Shown here piece by piece: positions 1 to 11,239 of a stretch of DNA of 64,000 nt. The notes beneath the pieces are model-generated. The model made no database searches and was not told the origin of the DNA. It saw nothing but the letters and a program-made list of their open reading frames with translations. Source of the DNA: Biscogniauxia marginata. Lineage: Eukaryota; Ascomycota; Sordariomycetes; Xylariales; Xylariaceae. Numbering within the stretch: position 1 is the first letter of the stretch; each line of letters opens with the position of its first letter. Made by a program: the position numbers and the translations under genes. The stretch spans positions 558,001-622,000 of the forward strand of contig MU404056.1 of the NCBI GenBank assembly GCA_022695795.1, given 5' to 3'.

Positions 1-1498
1 GGCATGATTTCATTCATATCGGCCAAATTTTACGTGGAGATGTATTTGTACACTGGTAAGGAGACTATTTAGTTGTTCCCCGGGATACGTAATTCGTGGT
101 CAAAAGGGTCATTTTGTTGGCCTTAGCCCGATGGAAAGGCCCACGTTGGTCTGGGAAAGCACGTGTAAGATATTCAGGAAAATATCAGGACAGTTAAGCG
201 GTAAAATAGGGGCCTCGGTACTCAGTATAATCCTCGTCAAGCGGATGGATACGGCCCGCTCAAGTAATGACCTCGAGATCTCAGTCTGCTATAATCCTTC
301 CTTAGCACCTTCGCCACACAGGAGTGACATCGTGAAATTAAAATTGCCCATGAAACATGGAGATATCCTCCGGGCGAAATCTTGTCTTGGCAATTGTCCA
401 TGACATTTACCGAGCTACACTAAATTCTATTAGGAGATCTTAATTTTTTGGAAATCTTGGTAGCACTGAATGACATCTAAAACACCACGAGTAGCCTCAC
501 GATGACACCACCCATAATAAGACCTGCGAGATGAACAGGATCGGCCCTATAGACAGTACACGTCCACGAGGGGCACAAAACCTGGGGCTACAGTCAACTA
601 GGCAATACAACTTTGGTCTCGGCACGGCCTCGGCACGGACAATAACGACTGCGCTATGTGTGTTTTCGAATGTCACCTCCGCAGACTTTCGGTGCCGTAA
701 ATGGATCTAAGGCAAGGTTGTAGTAGTAGCTGAGCGTGTCTAGCCTAGTACAGGTCATCCGGAGCGCAGCTACAACCCGTACCGGGTAACAAGCTCGTAG
801 GTTAGTAACTGATCGTCCCCCTCGCCACGCTAGCAGGAGGTCAGAGTGTGAGTGAGTATACCTAGACTCGACCATCCCATCTTGCGGCTGAGAACCATGA
901 CCATGTCAAGAATCCGGCTGGCTTAACTAAGGTAGGCATAGTCGACCCCGACGATCGACCACCGACATGCAACCGACGGTAGAGATCGTGTCTGGGGTAG
1001 CATAACTAGGGTGCACGGATGGGGTCCCCACACGAATGCCACATGCATACCGAAAGGGCCGAGCCTGCATCTGCCAGCTATTGACATCCGTTTAGGATAT
1101 AGGTCTTGGAAATTTTGCTTTCATTCAAATGCCTAGTAGTAGAGTGCGGGTGCTAATGGCACGAAATGGTTCGTGGATTATCTGTCGTCATCTATCCACG
1201 GTAGGTTGTATCTCGGCTCTACTCGCTTGGCGGAGGGTTTGAAAGCGCTGCTAAGGCGGTAGGTGACCTCTTAAGACTCTAGAATGAAATTTCACGCATG
1301 AAAATATTCACGATGATCCCATTGACAGGAACTGTATATACTGAGACGCTATATATATATATATATATATAGATATTTGAAGTTATGAGAACTATCTATC
1401 TCCTCTTGCTCCCAAAATTCATCGTCGAGCTTGTCCATTCATTGGATAGAAACTACAACGCTTCAATAAAGTCCTATAATCACTCTTCTGTACTCGAT
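1..1498. other. Gene-free stretch upstream of the AA13 gene
   Basis: No reading frame here has a recognisable family, splice pattern or codon bias. Base composition is near balanced and stop codons fall in all frames. The last 150 bases, including the TA run at 1350, would be the core promoter of the LPMO gene. CreA-like hexamers (CTGGGG near 582 and 993, GCGGAG near 1229) occur, but such short motifs are expected by chance. Confidence 0.6.
1350..1371. repeat. TA dinucleotide microsatellite
   Basis: A perfect run of TA of 22 bases, about 130 bases before the start codon of the AA13 gene. Besides being a microsatellite it could serve as the TATA element of that gene. Confidence 0.85.
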
Positions 1499-2308
1499 AT
1501 GGCGTTCAGCAAAGCAGTTGCTGTGGCATCTCTCATCGCCACTGTCAACGCGCATGGATACCTGAGCTCTCCTAACAGCCGAACCGGCCTCAACGCAGTA
1601 GTATGCATACCTACATCTTTGGCATAGATACTGTTCATGACGACGCTAACCTCTCGCTTTTAGGCTGGTCCCGACACATGCCCTGAGTGCACTATCCTCG
1701 AGCCCGTGACGGCTTGGCCAGACCTCGACACTGCAAAGGTTGGCCGCAGCGGCCCTTGCGGGTACAACGCGAGAGTGAGCGTCGACTACAACCAGCCGGG
1801 CGCGAACTGGGGCAAGGAGCCCACCGTCACTTACACGGCCGGTGACGTCGTCGACGTCCAGTGGTGCATTGACAACAACGGCGACCACGGCGGCATGTTC
1901 GCGTACCGCATATGCCAGGACCAAGCGATCGTCGACAAGCTCCTAGACGCAAGCTACCTGCCCACCGAGGCGGAGAAGCAAGAGGCCGAGGACTGCTTCC
2001 AGGCCGGCCTCTTGGCCTGCACCGACGTCGACGGTCAAGCGTGCGACTACAGCCCCGACTGCAGCGAGGGCGAGGCGTGCTACCGGAACGACTGGTTCAC
2101 CTGCAAGGCGTTCGACGACACCGGCTGCGTCGGAGTCGACAACGCGCCGATCAACTCTTGCTACACCTCGATCGCGGGGGGATACACGGTCTCGTCCAAG
2201 ATCAAGATCCCCAACTATACGTCGAACCACACTCTGCTCTCCTTCAAGTGGAACTCCTTCCAGACCCCGCAAGTCTATCTGACTTGTGCCGACATTGCCA
2301 TCAACTAG
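1499..2308 (+). CDS. AA13 family lytic polysaccharide monooxygenase (starch-active), no CBM20
   Basis: Secreted copper enzyme that oxidatively cleaves alpha-1,4 bonds of starch; the role comes from family resemblance. Two exons, 1499..1600 and 1664..2308, joined over a 63-base intron with a GCTAAC branch site, give 248 residues. The donor used is GTATGC; an alternative donor three bases earlier would drop one Val. Residues 1-18 are a signal peptide ending NA, so cleavage exposes His19, the N-terminal His of the LPMO histidine brace; the second His is His109 in NGDHGG. Family segments seen are DTCPEC (38-43), [29 protein letters not shown], the GGYTV block and [11 protein letters not shown] at the end. 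The protein stops just after that core: no linker or CBM20 follows. Thirteen cysteines or so suggest many disulfides. It is followed in tandem by an alpha-amylase, which fits joint starch attack. Confidence 0.93.
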
Positions 2309-2882
2309 CTCACGCCGGGAGGGACATGAGCCTCCGAGAACCATGGCATTGTCGGGAACATGGGCATTGAGAAATGACTTGCAGCACCGCTTTGCGGGGA
2401 TATTTGCTGGAGAAATATACGGGACTATAAGCGAGACACTTGGAGAGTTCTTACTAGTGTAGTGGCAGGGATGCTACTTTAGAATATCACTACTTTGGTC
2501 TCCACAGCATCTAGACAAATTGTGTATATAATTTATATTCTTCGATACATTAGGTACCTAGTTACTTATTTATTGTGCGTACAGTTTACCTCTTGTTTTC
2601 CCTAGCTCATGGAAGAGAAAAGGAGTTTTGCATTGATTTGACAATGAAGCATGTTAGTTGTTAGAGGTATAATTAAACTTAATATCCTTAAATCTGCATG
2701 ACCTGGAACATACGATACGTCTGAGAGATGTTCCTTAAATTTTTATCATTTTCTTCTAGAAACACGCCAGTAGCCAATTATTCCTTCGAAGGTTTCCATT
2801 CAGCTGTGACCCTTCTAATTAGGGGTGTGATCTCGAATTCTATTGGGGGGCCGTCACGTCCTCTCGGCTCTCCAACCGATCT

Positions 2883-3060
2883 GTGGGGCTTCCAGGTACC
2901 CCAGAGAGCCGACTCCTAATTAGTGACTGAGCCGAAGGCGGGGGCGGCCAGTGCCACCCCTCGTCCGCTTCTCACGCTCAGGGGCAACCTGGTTGTCTTC
3001 ACATACTCGCGTTTAACCCTTCAAGCCAACTAGCTGTACTGGGGGCGGAGTTGGGCGGAG
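2883..3060 (+). promoter_or_regulatory. Cluster of CreA/CRE-1-like sites upstream of the amylase
   Basis: Five hexamers on this strand fit the carbon catabolite repressor consensus SYGGRG: GTGGGG at 2883, GCGGGG at 2938, CTGGGG at 3039, and GCGGAG at 3045 and 3055. Their clustering 300-480 bases before the amylase start suggests glucose repression, as is known for fungal amylases. This is motif-based inference. No clear CGG-N8-CGG AmyR site was found. Confidence 0.4.
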
Positions 3061-3244
3061 TCGCTCCCTCGGCCAAACATTTGTAGTGTCGGTCTTATGC
3101 TGTCAAAGTCGGCCCTTTGTCCACCCAGTCTGACCGACATTGCGACGGGAGCCTCTTCTTGGCAACCCCAGTAAGGCAGTCAGATCGATCTTGATGCCCC
3201 AAATGCACGTGCGGCAGTGATGATGATCGACGGCATGGCTGTGG

Positions 3245-3249
3245 TATAA
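3245..3249 (+). promoter_or_regulatory. TATA-like element of the amylase gene
   Basis: TATAA within GGTATAAGT, 120 bases before the amylase start codon, followed by pyrimidine-rich sequence, a usual arrangement for strongly expressed secreted enzymes of filamentous fungi. Confidence 0.45.
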
Positions 3250-3364
3250 GTGCTCTCTTCTGGTGTCTTGATCCTTTCGATTAACCGTGATAGCTTCGAG
3301 CCGTTTGCATCTTCATATACGCTCGTTTTTTTGTCTGAAGACTCCATCACTGCCAACAGCAGCC

Positions 3365-4880
3365 ATGCCTAGCCTAAGTGCTTCGCTCGCTCTCCTTACC
3401 CAGCTCTTCCTCGGTGCTCTCGCCGCCGACAAAGAAGCATGGAAGTCGCGAAGTATCTACTTCGCGGTGACTGATCGTATAGCCCGCAGCGCCGATGATA
3501 CTGGAGGTAACGCGTGCGGTGACCTTTCGAACTATTGTGGCGGTACCTTTAAGGGGCTGGAGTCGAAGCTTGATTACATCTCTGGTCTGGGCTTTGACGC
3601 TATTTGGATCACGCCTGTGGTGACAAGTAAGTATAGCCCCTATTCAAGACCCTAAATAGGAAGGTGGCTAACCATCTTATGATAATCAGATAGCGACGGC
3701 GGATACCACGGGTACTGGGCACAAGACCTCCGTGGCATCAATGGAAATTTCGGTACGGCAGAGGATCTCAAAAGCCTTGTCACCGCCGCTCATGACAAGG
3801 TAAAAAGAGTGCCACAAACGTTATTCCCTTCCGTGTGTCCCGGCTAACCAAGAGAAATAGGGAATATATATTATGATTGACGTGGTTGCAAACCACATGG
3901 GCAATGCTGCTATCACAGACAACAGTCCTGAGCCCATGAACCAACAGAGCTCCTACCATTCTCAGTGTGAGATCAACTATTCCGACCAGAACAGCGTGGA
4001 AAACTGCTGGATCGCCGGCCTCCCAGATGTGAATACCCAGAGCGAGACCGTCCGGTCGTTCTACCAAGAGTGGATCAGCTGGCTCGTGACCGAATACGGA
4101 TTCGATGGAGTCCGCATCGACACGGTGAAGCACGTCGAGAAGGACTTCTGGGCTCCTTTCTCCGAGGCCGCCGGGGTCTACACGATCGGCGAAGTATTCG
4201 ACGGCAACGTCAACTACCTTGCAGGGTACGCTGATACCATGGACGGGCTGCTAAACTACGCCATCTATTACCCGATGAGCAGATTCTATCAGCAGACAGG
4301 CAGCGTCGGTGACCTAGTAAGCATGCACGATCAGGTCACCTCGCTGTTCCCCGACCCTGCCGCGCTGGGCACGTTCCTAGACAACCACGACAACAACCGA
4401 TGGCTGAACCTTAAGAGTGACGTTGCGCTCCTCAAGAATGCCCTAGCATATGTCATCCTCGGCCGAGGTGTCCCCATCGTGTACTACGGCACGGAGCAGG
4501 GCTTCTCGGGCGGGGCCGACCCGGCCAACCGCGAGGATCTCTGGCGAAGCGGCTTCAGCACCGATGCCGATCTCTACAAGGCCATCGCCAAGCTGAACGG
4601 GGCCCGGAAGTCCGCGGGTGGTCTGGGAGCCGACGATCACAGCCACCTATACCAGGCGGATACTGCGTACGCTTGGTCGCGTGTCGGTGGCAACCTTATC
4701 GTGCTCACTACGAACAGCGGGTCCGGGTCTTCCGGGCAGCACTGTTTCACTGCCCCAATAAACAACGGGAAGTGGACCGACGTCTTCGGCGAAGGGTCCT
4801 ACACGTCTGATGGCAGCGGTCAGCTTTGCATCACCATTACGGATGGTGCGCCCGCTGTGCTACTTGCCGATTCGGCCTGA
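3365..4880 (+). CDS. Secreted alpha-amylase, GH13 (Taka-amylase type), no CBM20
   Basis: Endo-acting hydrolase of alpha-1,4-glucan. Exons are 3365..3626, 3690..3799 and 3861..4880; introns of 63 and 61 bases both carry CTAAC. The product has 463 residues. Residues 1-20 form a signal peptide (hydrophobic, ending GALA). The (beta/alpha)8 barrel shows [26 protein letters not shown] (131-138), [13 protein letters not shown] with nucleophile Asp211, GEVFDG with acid/base Glu235, and FLDNHDN with transition-state Asp301; [11 protein letters not shown] follows, then a short beta-sandwich C domain ending PAVLLAD. Length and spacing match Aspergillus Taka-amylase A; there is no linker or starch-binding domain. 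It lies 1.06 kb downstream of, and in the same direction as, the AA13 LPMO. Start chosen because it begins directly at the signal peptide. Confidence 0.95.
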
Positions 4881-5733
4881 AGTCTGGCTTCACACAGTTG
4901 GCTCTAGCCCGTACAAGCCGTAGAGGAGGACTCGTAGATATGTAGTCCAATTTTTTCGAAGTTACGCCATTTCAAATGTACATTTTTCGCATTGATTTAG
5001 TCTTTATCGCACTAGAGGACTGCAAAAAAGAGAGTATATATAAATCGGACCCTAAATCATGGTTCTAAATCCATTAAATACATTTTGACAGCGTATATAC
5101 TCCCAATAATTCAGAGATCAGGAGAATGTAGCATCATCAATGAACAGAACAGATGCAGTGCCAGGAACTGAGCTGTAAATTGGATATTGTATAGGAAACT
5201 AAGAGTTAAAAACGGCATCCCATCCATAATATGTCATTCTAGCTCTTAAGGAGGAACAGAAGAGGCAATCAGTACGTGTTGGAAGTTAGCGAGGGGGGCA
5301 TGAGTAAGTGAAGTTTGAAGGCCGTTATAGACAAGAGGTTTCAAATATAAAACGTGGTCTGTGAATTTATTATCATTTAAGCCCCTAGTATTATGTGAGA
5401 GATATAGAGAGAGAAACCCCTATTCATTCGTATTTATGTCTTCTAGTCGTCTATCTTACGCCAGGCAGAGAGACGTTTCCACTTCACTTATACCAAGCCA
5501 GTGCTCACACTGTATACATACTGTGCAGCTCACCCCACCGCCAAACGATTTCTCAGGCAAGTGAGTGAGTCAGTGAGCGTGTACATAGTAAGCATCATCC
5601 AAGACATCACCAAGTCGGCAAAGCAAACGAACTCCTCACGAGCACAAAAAACGTTAAAAAAAAATAAATCGAATCCGTCCATTCTCGTGAGAATAGTCTT
5701 ATTTCTCGGTATATTCACCTGTATGGCCCTATC
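4881..5733. other. Intergenic between amylase and PLP-homeostasis gene
   Basis: Holds the amylase 3' UTR (AT-rich to about 5100) and the promoter of the next gene. A CT/GA-rich patch lies near 5390-5420 and an A-rich tract near 5645-5665 shortly before the next start codon. No supported reading frame. Confidence 0.6.
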
Positions 5734-6449
5734 ATGAGCGAAGCGGAGGACATGAAGATCGATCCCTCGAGAGCGGCGGCGCTCGTCTCGCAGATCAAGG
5801 CCGTGAGAGAGCGCATCGCGGCCGTCGCCAACGGCCGGGACGTGAGTTATCCCTCCCTTGTTTTTCATCCCTTCTGCGCCTTCGACGCCAAATACCACCA
5901 CCCTTCCTAAGCGACCCCCCCCCCTCCATTGCGGCCCGGCACGCTCCTTCTCGCTTAAGCACCCGTGAACCGGGAAACCTTCCCTCCCCCCCTCTCTTTC
6001 TCTCTCATAACAACCGGCCGAAGTCATTGGGGAGGGTGGGCGGGGAGGGGGGAGGAATGGATAAAATTGCGCAACCGCCCACGCAATAAACGTCATCTGC
6101 ATAAAATATGTATTATCTACACCTATACCGGAATGAAGCCGGCTAACGTTGGGTCCCTCCCTCCGCCCCCATATCAATAGGTCCGTCTGGTAGCCGTGTC
6201 GAAGCTGAAGCCCGCGAACGACATCCTGGCGCTCGCGCGGCAGGCCTCGCCGCCGCAGCTGCACTTCGGCGAGAACTACGCGCAGGAGCTGAGCCAGAAG
6301 GCGGGGCTGCTGCCGCGGAGCATCCAGTGGCATTTCATCGGGGGTCTGCAGTCCGGTGAGTTCCTTTCGCGTTCTGTTATATCTGAGTTGTTCTTAAGTT
6401 GAGGCTCGGGGTTTGCGTTGTTGAGGGAACTCTCATCTTTCTCCGTACC

Positions 6450-6488
<39 letters not shown>

Positions 6489-7384
6489 TTCAAAGGTTGA
6501 GAATGTGTTATGCACGTCTATCAAGTGGTAGGAAGACATAAATCGCCATCTATAGGCCAACCGAAAGGGGGAAGTGATTATAACTCTTCCCGGGCTATAA
6601 CGGTTGAGAGAATGCAGTTATAGATGTATGACAGCCTACGACGACTCTCCAAAGCGCCGTCAACACACCACTTTCCAATCACTTCACCTTCTCACTCACT
6701 CACTCACCCACCCACCCAACCCAAACCATCCCAAACTAACCCCCCAAAAAACCAGGCCACTGCAAGACCCTCGCCAAGATCCCAAACCTCTTCTGCGTCT
6801 CCAGCGTCGACACCGCCAAGAAGGCCCAACTCCTCGACAAGCACCGCGGCGAATTCCTCTCCTCCCTCTCTCTCTCCCAATCCCAATCCCAATCCCCCAC
6901 GCCCTCCTCCCCATCCTCCCCATCCCCATCCCAACCCCCACCAAAACTAAACATCCACATCCAAATCAACACCTCGGGCGAGCCCAGCAAGTCCGGTTGC
7001 GCGCCCGGCCCGGACGCCGTGTCCCTGTGCCGGCTCGTCGAGGAGCAGCTCCCGCACCTGCACCTGCTGGGCCTGATGACCATCGGCGCCGTCGCGCGCA
7101 GCGCCGCGACCACGGTCCCCGTTCCCGTTCCCGTTCCCGTTCCCGGGGAAGATGGCGACGGCGACGGCGACGACAATAATGCCGGCAACGAGGACTTCGC
7201 GTGCCTGCGCGCGCAGCGGGACCTCGTGGTCCGGGAGCTGGGCCTGACGCGCGGGCTGGAGCTGAGCATGGGCATGAGCGAGGATTTCGAGGGCGCCGTC
7301 GCCGTGGGCAGCGCGGAGGTCAGGGTCGGGAGCACCATCTTCGGGGCGAGGCCGGCTAGGAGCGAGGCCAAGATTAGGGAGTGA
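5734..7384 (+). CDS. Pyridoxal phosphate homeostasis protein (YggS/PROSC/PLPBP family)
   Basis: PLP-binding, alanine-racemase-fold protein that buffers vitamin B6 cofactor in the cytosol; homologue of yeast YBL036C. Exons are 5734..5841, 6181..6355 and 6756..7384, giving 303 residues. The PLP lysine is Lys44 in AVSKLKP; HFGENYAQEL, IQWHFIGGLQSGHCK, FCVSSVDT, NIHIQINTSGE, LLGLMTIGA, and LSMGMSEDFEGAVAVGS...RVGSTIFG follow in the family order. It is longer than bacterial forms because of two low-complexity inserts: a Ser/Gln/Pro stretch from CCCAAT repeats near 6873-6935 and a Val-Pro run from CCCGTT repeats near 7117-7145 followed by an Asp/Gly run. Both introns are unusually long for this genome (339 and 400 bases) but have good donors and CTAAC branch sites. 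Reading frame is unbroken, so it appears functional. Confidence 0.93.
6453..6487. repeat. GT dinucleotide microsatellite in intron 2 of the PLP-homeostasis gene
   Basis: An uninterrupted TG/GT run of about 35 bases inside the 400-base second intron. Likely length-polymorphic between strains. Confidence 0.9.
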
Positions 7385-7988
7385 GAGTGAGAGTGAGAGT
7401 GGGTGGGGATGTGGGTGGCTAGGAGCGAAGAAGAAGAAAAGAAAAAAAGAAAAAAAGAAAAAAAGAAAAAGAGGGGGGGGGGGGGGGTTGGTTTCTGGTT
7501 CATCGTATTTGCTTATTTATAAAATGCATATGAAGGAGGTTGGCTACGTCTATAGAGAGCATGGAGGTTCAGAGAAAAGTAGCCATAGGTCGCTGGCCAA
7601 AGAAGAGATAGACAAAAAGCCAAAGAATGGAAAATATGAGATGGTTGCTCGCACGAGGCGAGAGCCATCACCTCCACGTTCAAGGCAGTACGTAGCATTC
7701 ATAGAAAGTGCACACTGTTTTCAACTATCTTCTATAGCCAGATAGCAAGATAGATGTCATACAGGCGGACCAATTCAAATGGGCTTCTGTCATATAACCT
7801 TTGCCTGAAGGATATAACTTTCCGTGCTGTAGAACAGACAAATCACCATTGGCAGTGAAATCAAAAACCTACAGACCAAACGTGCCAGGCATTTTCCCGT
7901 ACTAATTCCTCCTCAACTAGATCATCGTCAACATACGGATCAGATGACTCACGCCTCCCCCTTTTTTTGTTCAATCATCTACTCCCAT
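7385..7988. other. Convergent intergenic region with purine tract
   Basis: Lies between two converging genes. It begins with GAGTGA repeats directly after the stop codon, then an AAGAA-rich tract and a G homopolymer of about 16 bases at 7471-7487, positions where sequencing errors are likely. The remainder shows no credible gene. Confidence 0.6.
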
Positions 7989-9480
7989 CTACCCCTGTGC
8001 CACGATAGGAGCAACGACGGGAGCAACGACATTTTCCCACAGCTCTAGCTTCCTGTCGTCGGCCCACCTGAACCACTCGTTCTCAACCTCGGCGAAGGCA
8101 TCCCACCAGATCTTGTGGGTGGACTGGACCGTGTCCTGGGCGTCGAACGCGCGGCTCTTCCACGGCTTGTCGAGGATATAGTGCAGGATGCGGATGTCCT
8201 CGTCGCGCCAGAGGCCGGCATGGCAGCTGCGCATCGGCTTGAGCGCGTTGTACGTGTACGGCAGGGGCAGCCAGCGGTTCCGGTATACGATGGCCAGCAG
8301 GTCCTGGTCGAAGAAGCGCATATCGGGGACGTCTGGGTGCGTGTTCATGGCGTGGATCAGGGCGTCGTACTCCTCCTTCGACGGCTGTATGATCACCGTC
8401 CCGCTGTTCAACAGGTGGTGGTTTTCCCGACTTTCCGGGGTGATGGGCGCCGGCTCACCGGTCGTCTGGTTCGCGACTGTGAAGGCGCAGTTCTCCGGTA
8501 TCCTATTAGGAAGCCGAGATTAGCCTTATAACTTAACCCCCACTTCCGGCCCTTATAATCTAGAGCTACCTATACTGCCTCCCTCTTTCTGTCTCTATAT
8601 ATACAGCTTATATGATTTTAATCGCAAGGTAGAAGAGAGAGAAAATATCCTTGTAAACTAGAAAAGGGGCTTGACTTACCAATCCTTGCTGTAGTGCGCT
8701 AGTTTCCGCGGGTTACACGTGCAAGCGTGCGTGCTCGCGATCCAGCCTTTGGGTATCTCTATGTCCATCATGTTGTCGATGTTCTTGAGGATGACTTGGT
8801 CGCTATCAAGGAGTACGACGCGCTGTAATCAATCCAACAGTCAATAAACAAACATCAGCCCCTTAAATCCGCAAAGTTCACATTAAAACCACCATTTACT
8901 ATATATCATCATCACTATCGTCAAAGTTCCCCCACCCCGGCTCTCGCCCCCCTCACTCCCAAAACAAAACTGTTTCTTTTTATTTAAAGAAGAAGGAAAG
9001 AATGAATGAAAAGGGGAAAGAGAGAGAAAAGCATACCTCGTACTGCGTAAACCCCCAAGGTGCCAGCTTCTCCCACGTCCCCGGGTTGACCCGCCCGTCC
9101 TCGCGGGGAGCGGGCTCGATCTTGTTGACGACGATGGTGGGGATTCCGGCGGCGGCAAAGGCGCGCATGAACTCTTGGTCCTCCTCGACAGCGCGCGTGA
9201 TCATGACGCGGAGCTGGTAGCGGCTGCCGGAGCGGCGCAGCGAGTCGTTAAGGACGAGCAGGCCACCAAAGTAGGCGCGGTTCGTCAGGAGCGTCGTCCA
9301 GATCTTGCTCTGGTCATATACCGGTTGGGGGTATCTCTTGGCAGGGTCTGAGATGGCCATTGCTGTCGGCAGATTTGTGGTGGTGGTGGGGGATGCTTGC
9401 TGTTGTTTCGCGTGCTGGAGGTAGACGTAGGCGGATACGGAGAGGAGGACAGGAAGGAAGAGGAGGTACGGGGACGACAT
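7989..9480 (-). CDS. GT8-like glycosyltransferase, type II membrane protein
   Basis: Nucleotide-sugar glycosyltransferase with the glycogenin-like GT8 (GT-A) layout; acceptor unknown. Exons on this strand are 9480..9037, 8822..8680 and 8502..7989, 366 residues in all. Residues 3-21 form a signal anchor, predicting a Golgi or ER lumenal enzyme. Core features are YFGGLLVLNDSLRRSGS (donor-binding start of GT-A fold), RVMITRAVEE, WGFTQYERVVLLDSDQV with the metal-binding Asp154-Ser-Asp156, HACTCNP, LNSGTVIIQPS, FFDQDLLAIVY, LPYTYNALKPMR and HYILDKPWKS. An in-frame ATG at 9504 would add eight residues; 9480 was preferred because it starts right at the anchor. Closest group by pattern is fungal 'glycosyltransferase family 8 / nucleotide-diphospho-sugar transferase' proteins near yeast Gnt1 or glycogenin, not glycogenin itself, since it has the membrane anchor and lacks the self-glucosylation tail. 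Confidence 0.88.
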
Positions 9481-11239
9481 GATATGTATTAAGTGCGGGC
9501 GCATGGTATCGTGAAGTCTGGCAGTCTGGCTGAGTATGGACGCAAGGGGACAGGCATAGGCTTGTCAGTCTGTGGCTGGCTAGACTATGCTAAGATGGCG
9601 TGTCGATCCTACGATGTCTCTCTCTCTCTCTCGCTCGGCTCTCGAGGTGTGGGTAGCACAACAGATGTATAAAGCAATGTATGTAGGAGGTCGGTCAATG
9701 GGTGTATGGGATGTTTCACCGCAGCCACAACGAGATATGATATATTTCTTTTGGCCCTGGCCCAGCCAGTTTGAGGGTTTTTTGCGAACCAGCCCTCAAA
9801 ACCCGAGACAAGATCGGGAAAGGTGTAAGTTCACAGGAGGGGAGGCTTGAACGGGCGAACAAGACGGTTTTACCTCACTAAAGTAAGGAAGAAGCTAGGT
9901 GAGTGAGACTAAGTCCCTTCCAGATCTGCCTTGACGATCTACATGCTTACCTGATCTGATATGCAGCTGCTCTGTCTAGCTTGGGACTTTATCTCTGACG
10001 CCATCGATGCCGGCGCCGTGATCGCAAGCCGCGGGGCATCCAATTCGCCGACTCATCACAAGCCATGGTTTTTCTTTTAACAAGCCATCTCCGACGGGAC
10101 TCCCGGCTTTTTCTCTTCCCCTATATTCCTTCGAGCGAATTGGTTCCCGGAATAAGCAAAAGAGAGAGAGTTAGACGTCGCACAATTCGAAGTTCTAGAT
10201 AACGATTAAAAGACAATATATGCGTGATATATCAATTAATTTAGGTAAATACCTAAGGTGGGGTGGGAGGTAGGTACTATATTGAATACCCCACGTAATT
10301 ACATAATTACATGATTACATAGTGCCTACAGATTTACCTTGTACCTACTTATTAAGGTAAAATCCACGATAACCTTACCCCACCTACATTATTAATTTAG
10401 TAGGGCGTTTCGTACCGCAACTGTGCATTTACATACCTACCTAAAGGTACCTACAACTTTTTGACACCGTCGACAGAGTTTTCCCCTATCGAAATCGGAG
10501 AGGGGAAAACCTTAAGGGGGAAAGATGCATACGCGGCAGATGCCGTCGTACTAGACTTACCTAGCAATAGAACCCAAGACCATAGCTGAGCTAAACCACG
10601 TGCCTAAGGTTGTTAGCTTAGACGCGGCCTTTCTTTCTTACATTAGGTACATATCGAGGTAGGTAGGTAGTAGGTTCATATATTAATTAATTGGGACATG
10701 CAAGGTAGTAGTAGATAGATAAACAATTCATTCCATGATCCCCAATTCATAAGCCCACGTGGGCTCAACGGGGCGCTGTGGATTCATCTCGATCCTCAAC
10801 TACGATGCGATGTGATGCGATCGGGACTTACTTGCATCGAGTCCAAGGCTGGGAAGAGGAGGAAGAAGAAGAAGTCGACAGAAAGCCGTAGACACAACTG
10901 TGCAGACACAAGTGAAGCTAACCCAGGTAGCATTGCCATCATTCAACGATCCCGTTGGCCATAGATAACCCAACACGTTTGTTTCCAGTCGGGATACACA
11001 AACCACCAAGAGATGGCCCTCTCAAATCAATATCCTCTCTCCACTTACCCCATACCACACACAGGTACAGGTAGGTATCTCCGCGGACAAGAGGCGAGCC
11101 AAGAGACCCAACAGGTAGGACACACAGCCCCGTCTCCGGTCTCTGGCCTCTAGCCATCATGATACAAGCAAGCCATCCACCACCAGATCAGATTGGATCG
11201 TCCTCAGGACCATCCGTTCATCTATATCCAACGCCTCCT
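9481..11239. other. Intergenic 1.76 kb
   Basis: Holds the GT8 promoter (CT repeats near 9619-9640) and the 3' flank of the next gene. Between 10230 and 10700 there are many TAGGTA/TACCTA elements and AT-rich runs typical of intergenic DNA elsewhere in this window. No supported gene. Confidence 0.55.

Larger units (their letters stand above)
2309..3364. other. Intergenic: 3' region of AA13 gene and amylase promoter
   Basis: The first part, roughly to 2700, is AT-rich and would hold the LPMO 3' UTR and poly(A) region. From about 2830 the sequence becomes GC-rich with repeated GGGG and CGG blocks, then a TATA element near 3245 precedes the amylase start. No credible reading frame is seen. Confidence 0.6.

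Noticed and set aside
5530..6333. 267-codon minus frame
   Set aside because: Crosses the start, first intron and second exon of the PLP-homeostasis gene; no family resemblance.
6736..7503. 255-codon minus frame opposite the PLP-homeostasis gene
   Set aside because: Repetitive His/Ser/Pro and Gly/Trp content from the repeat tracts; the plus strand carries a recognised protein.
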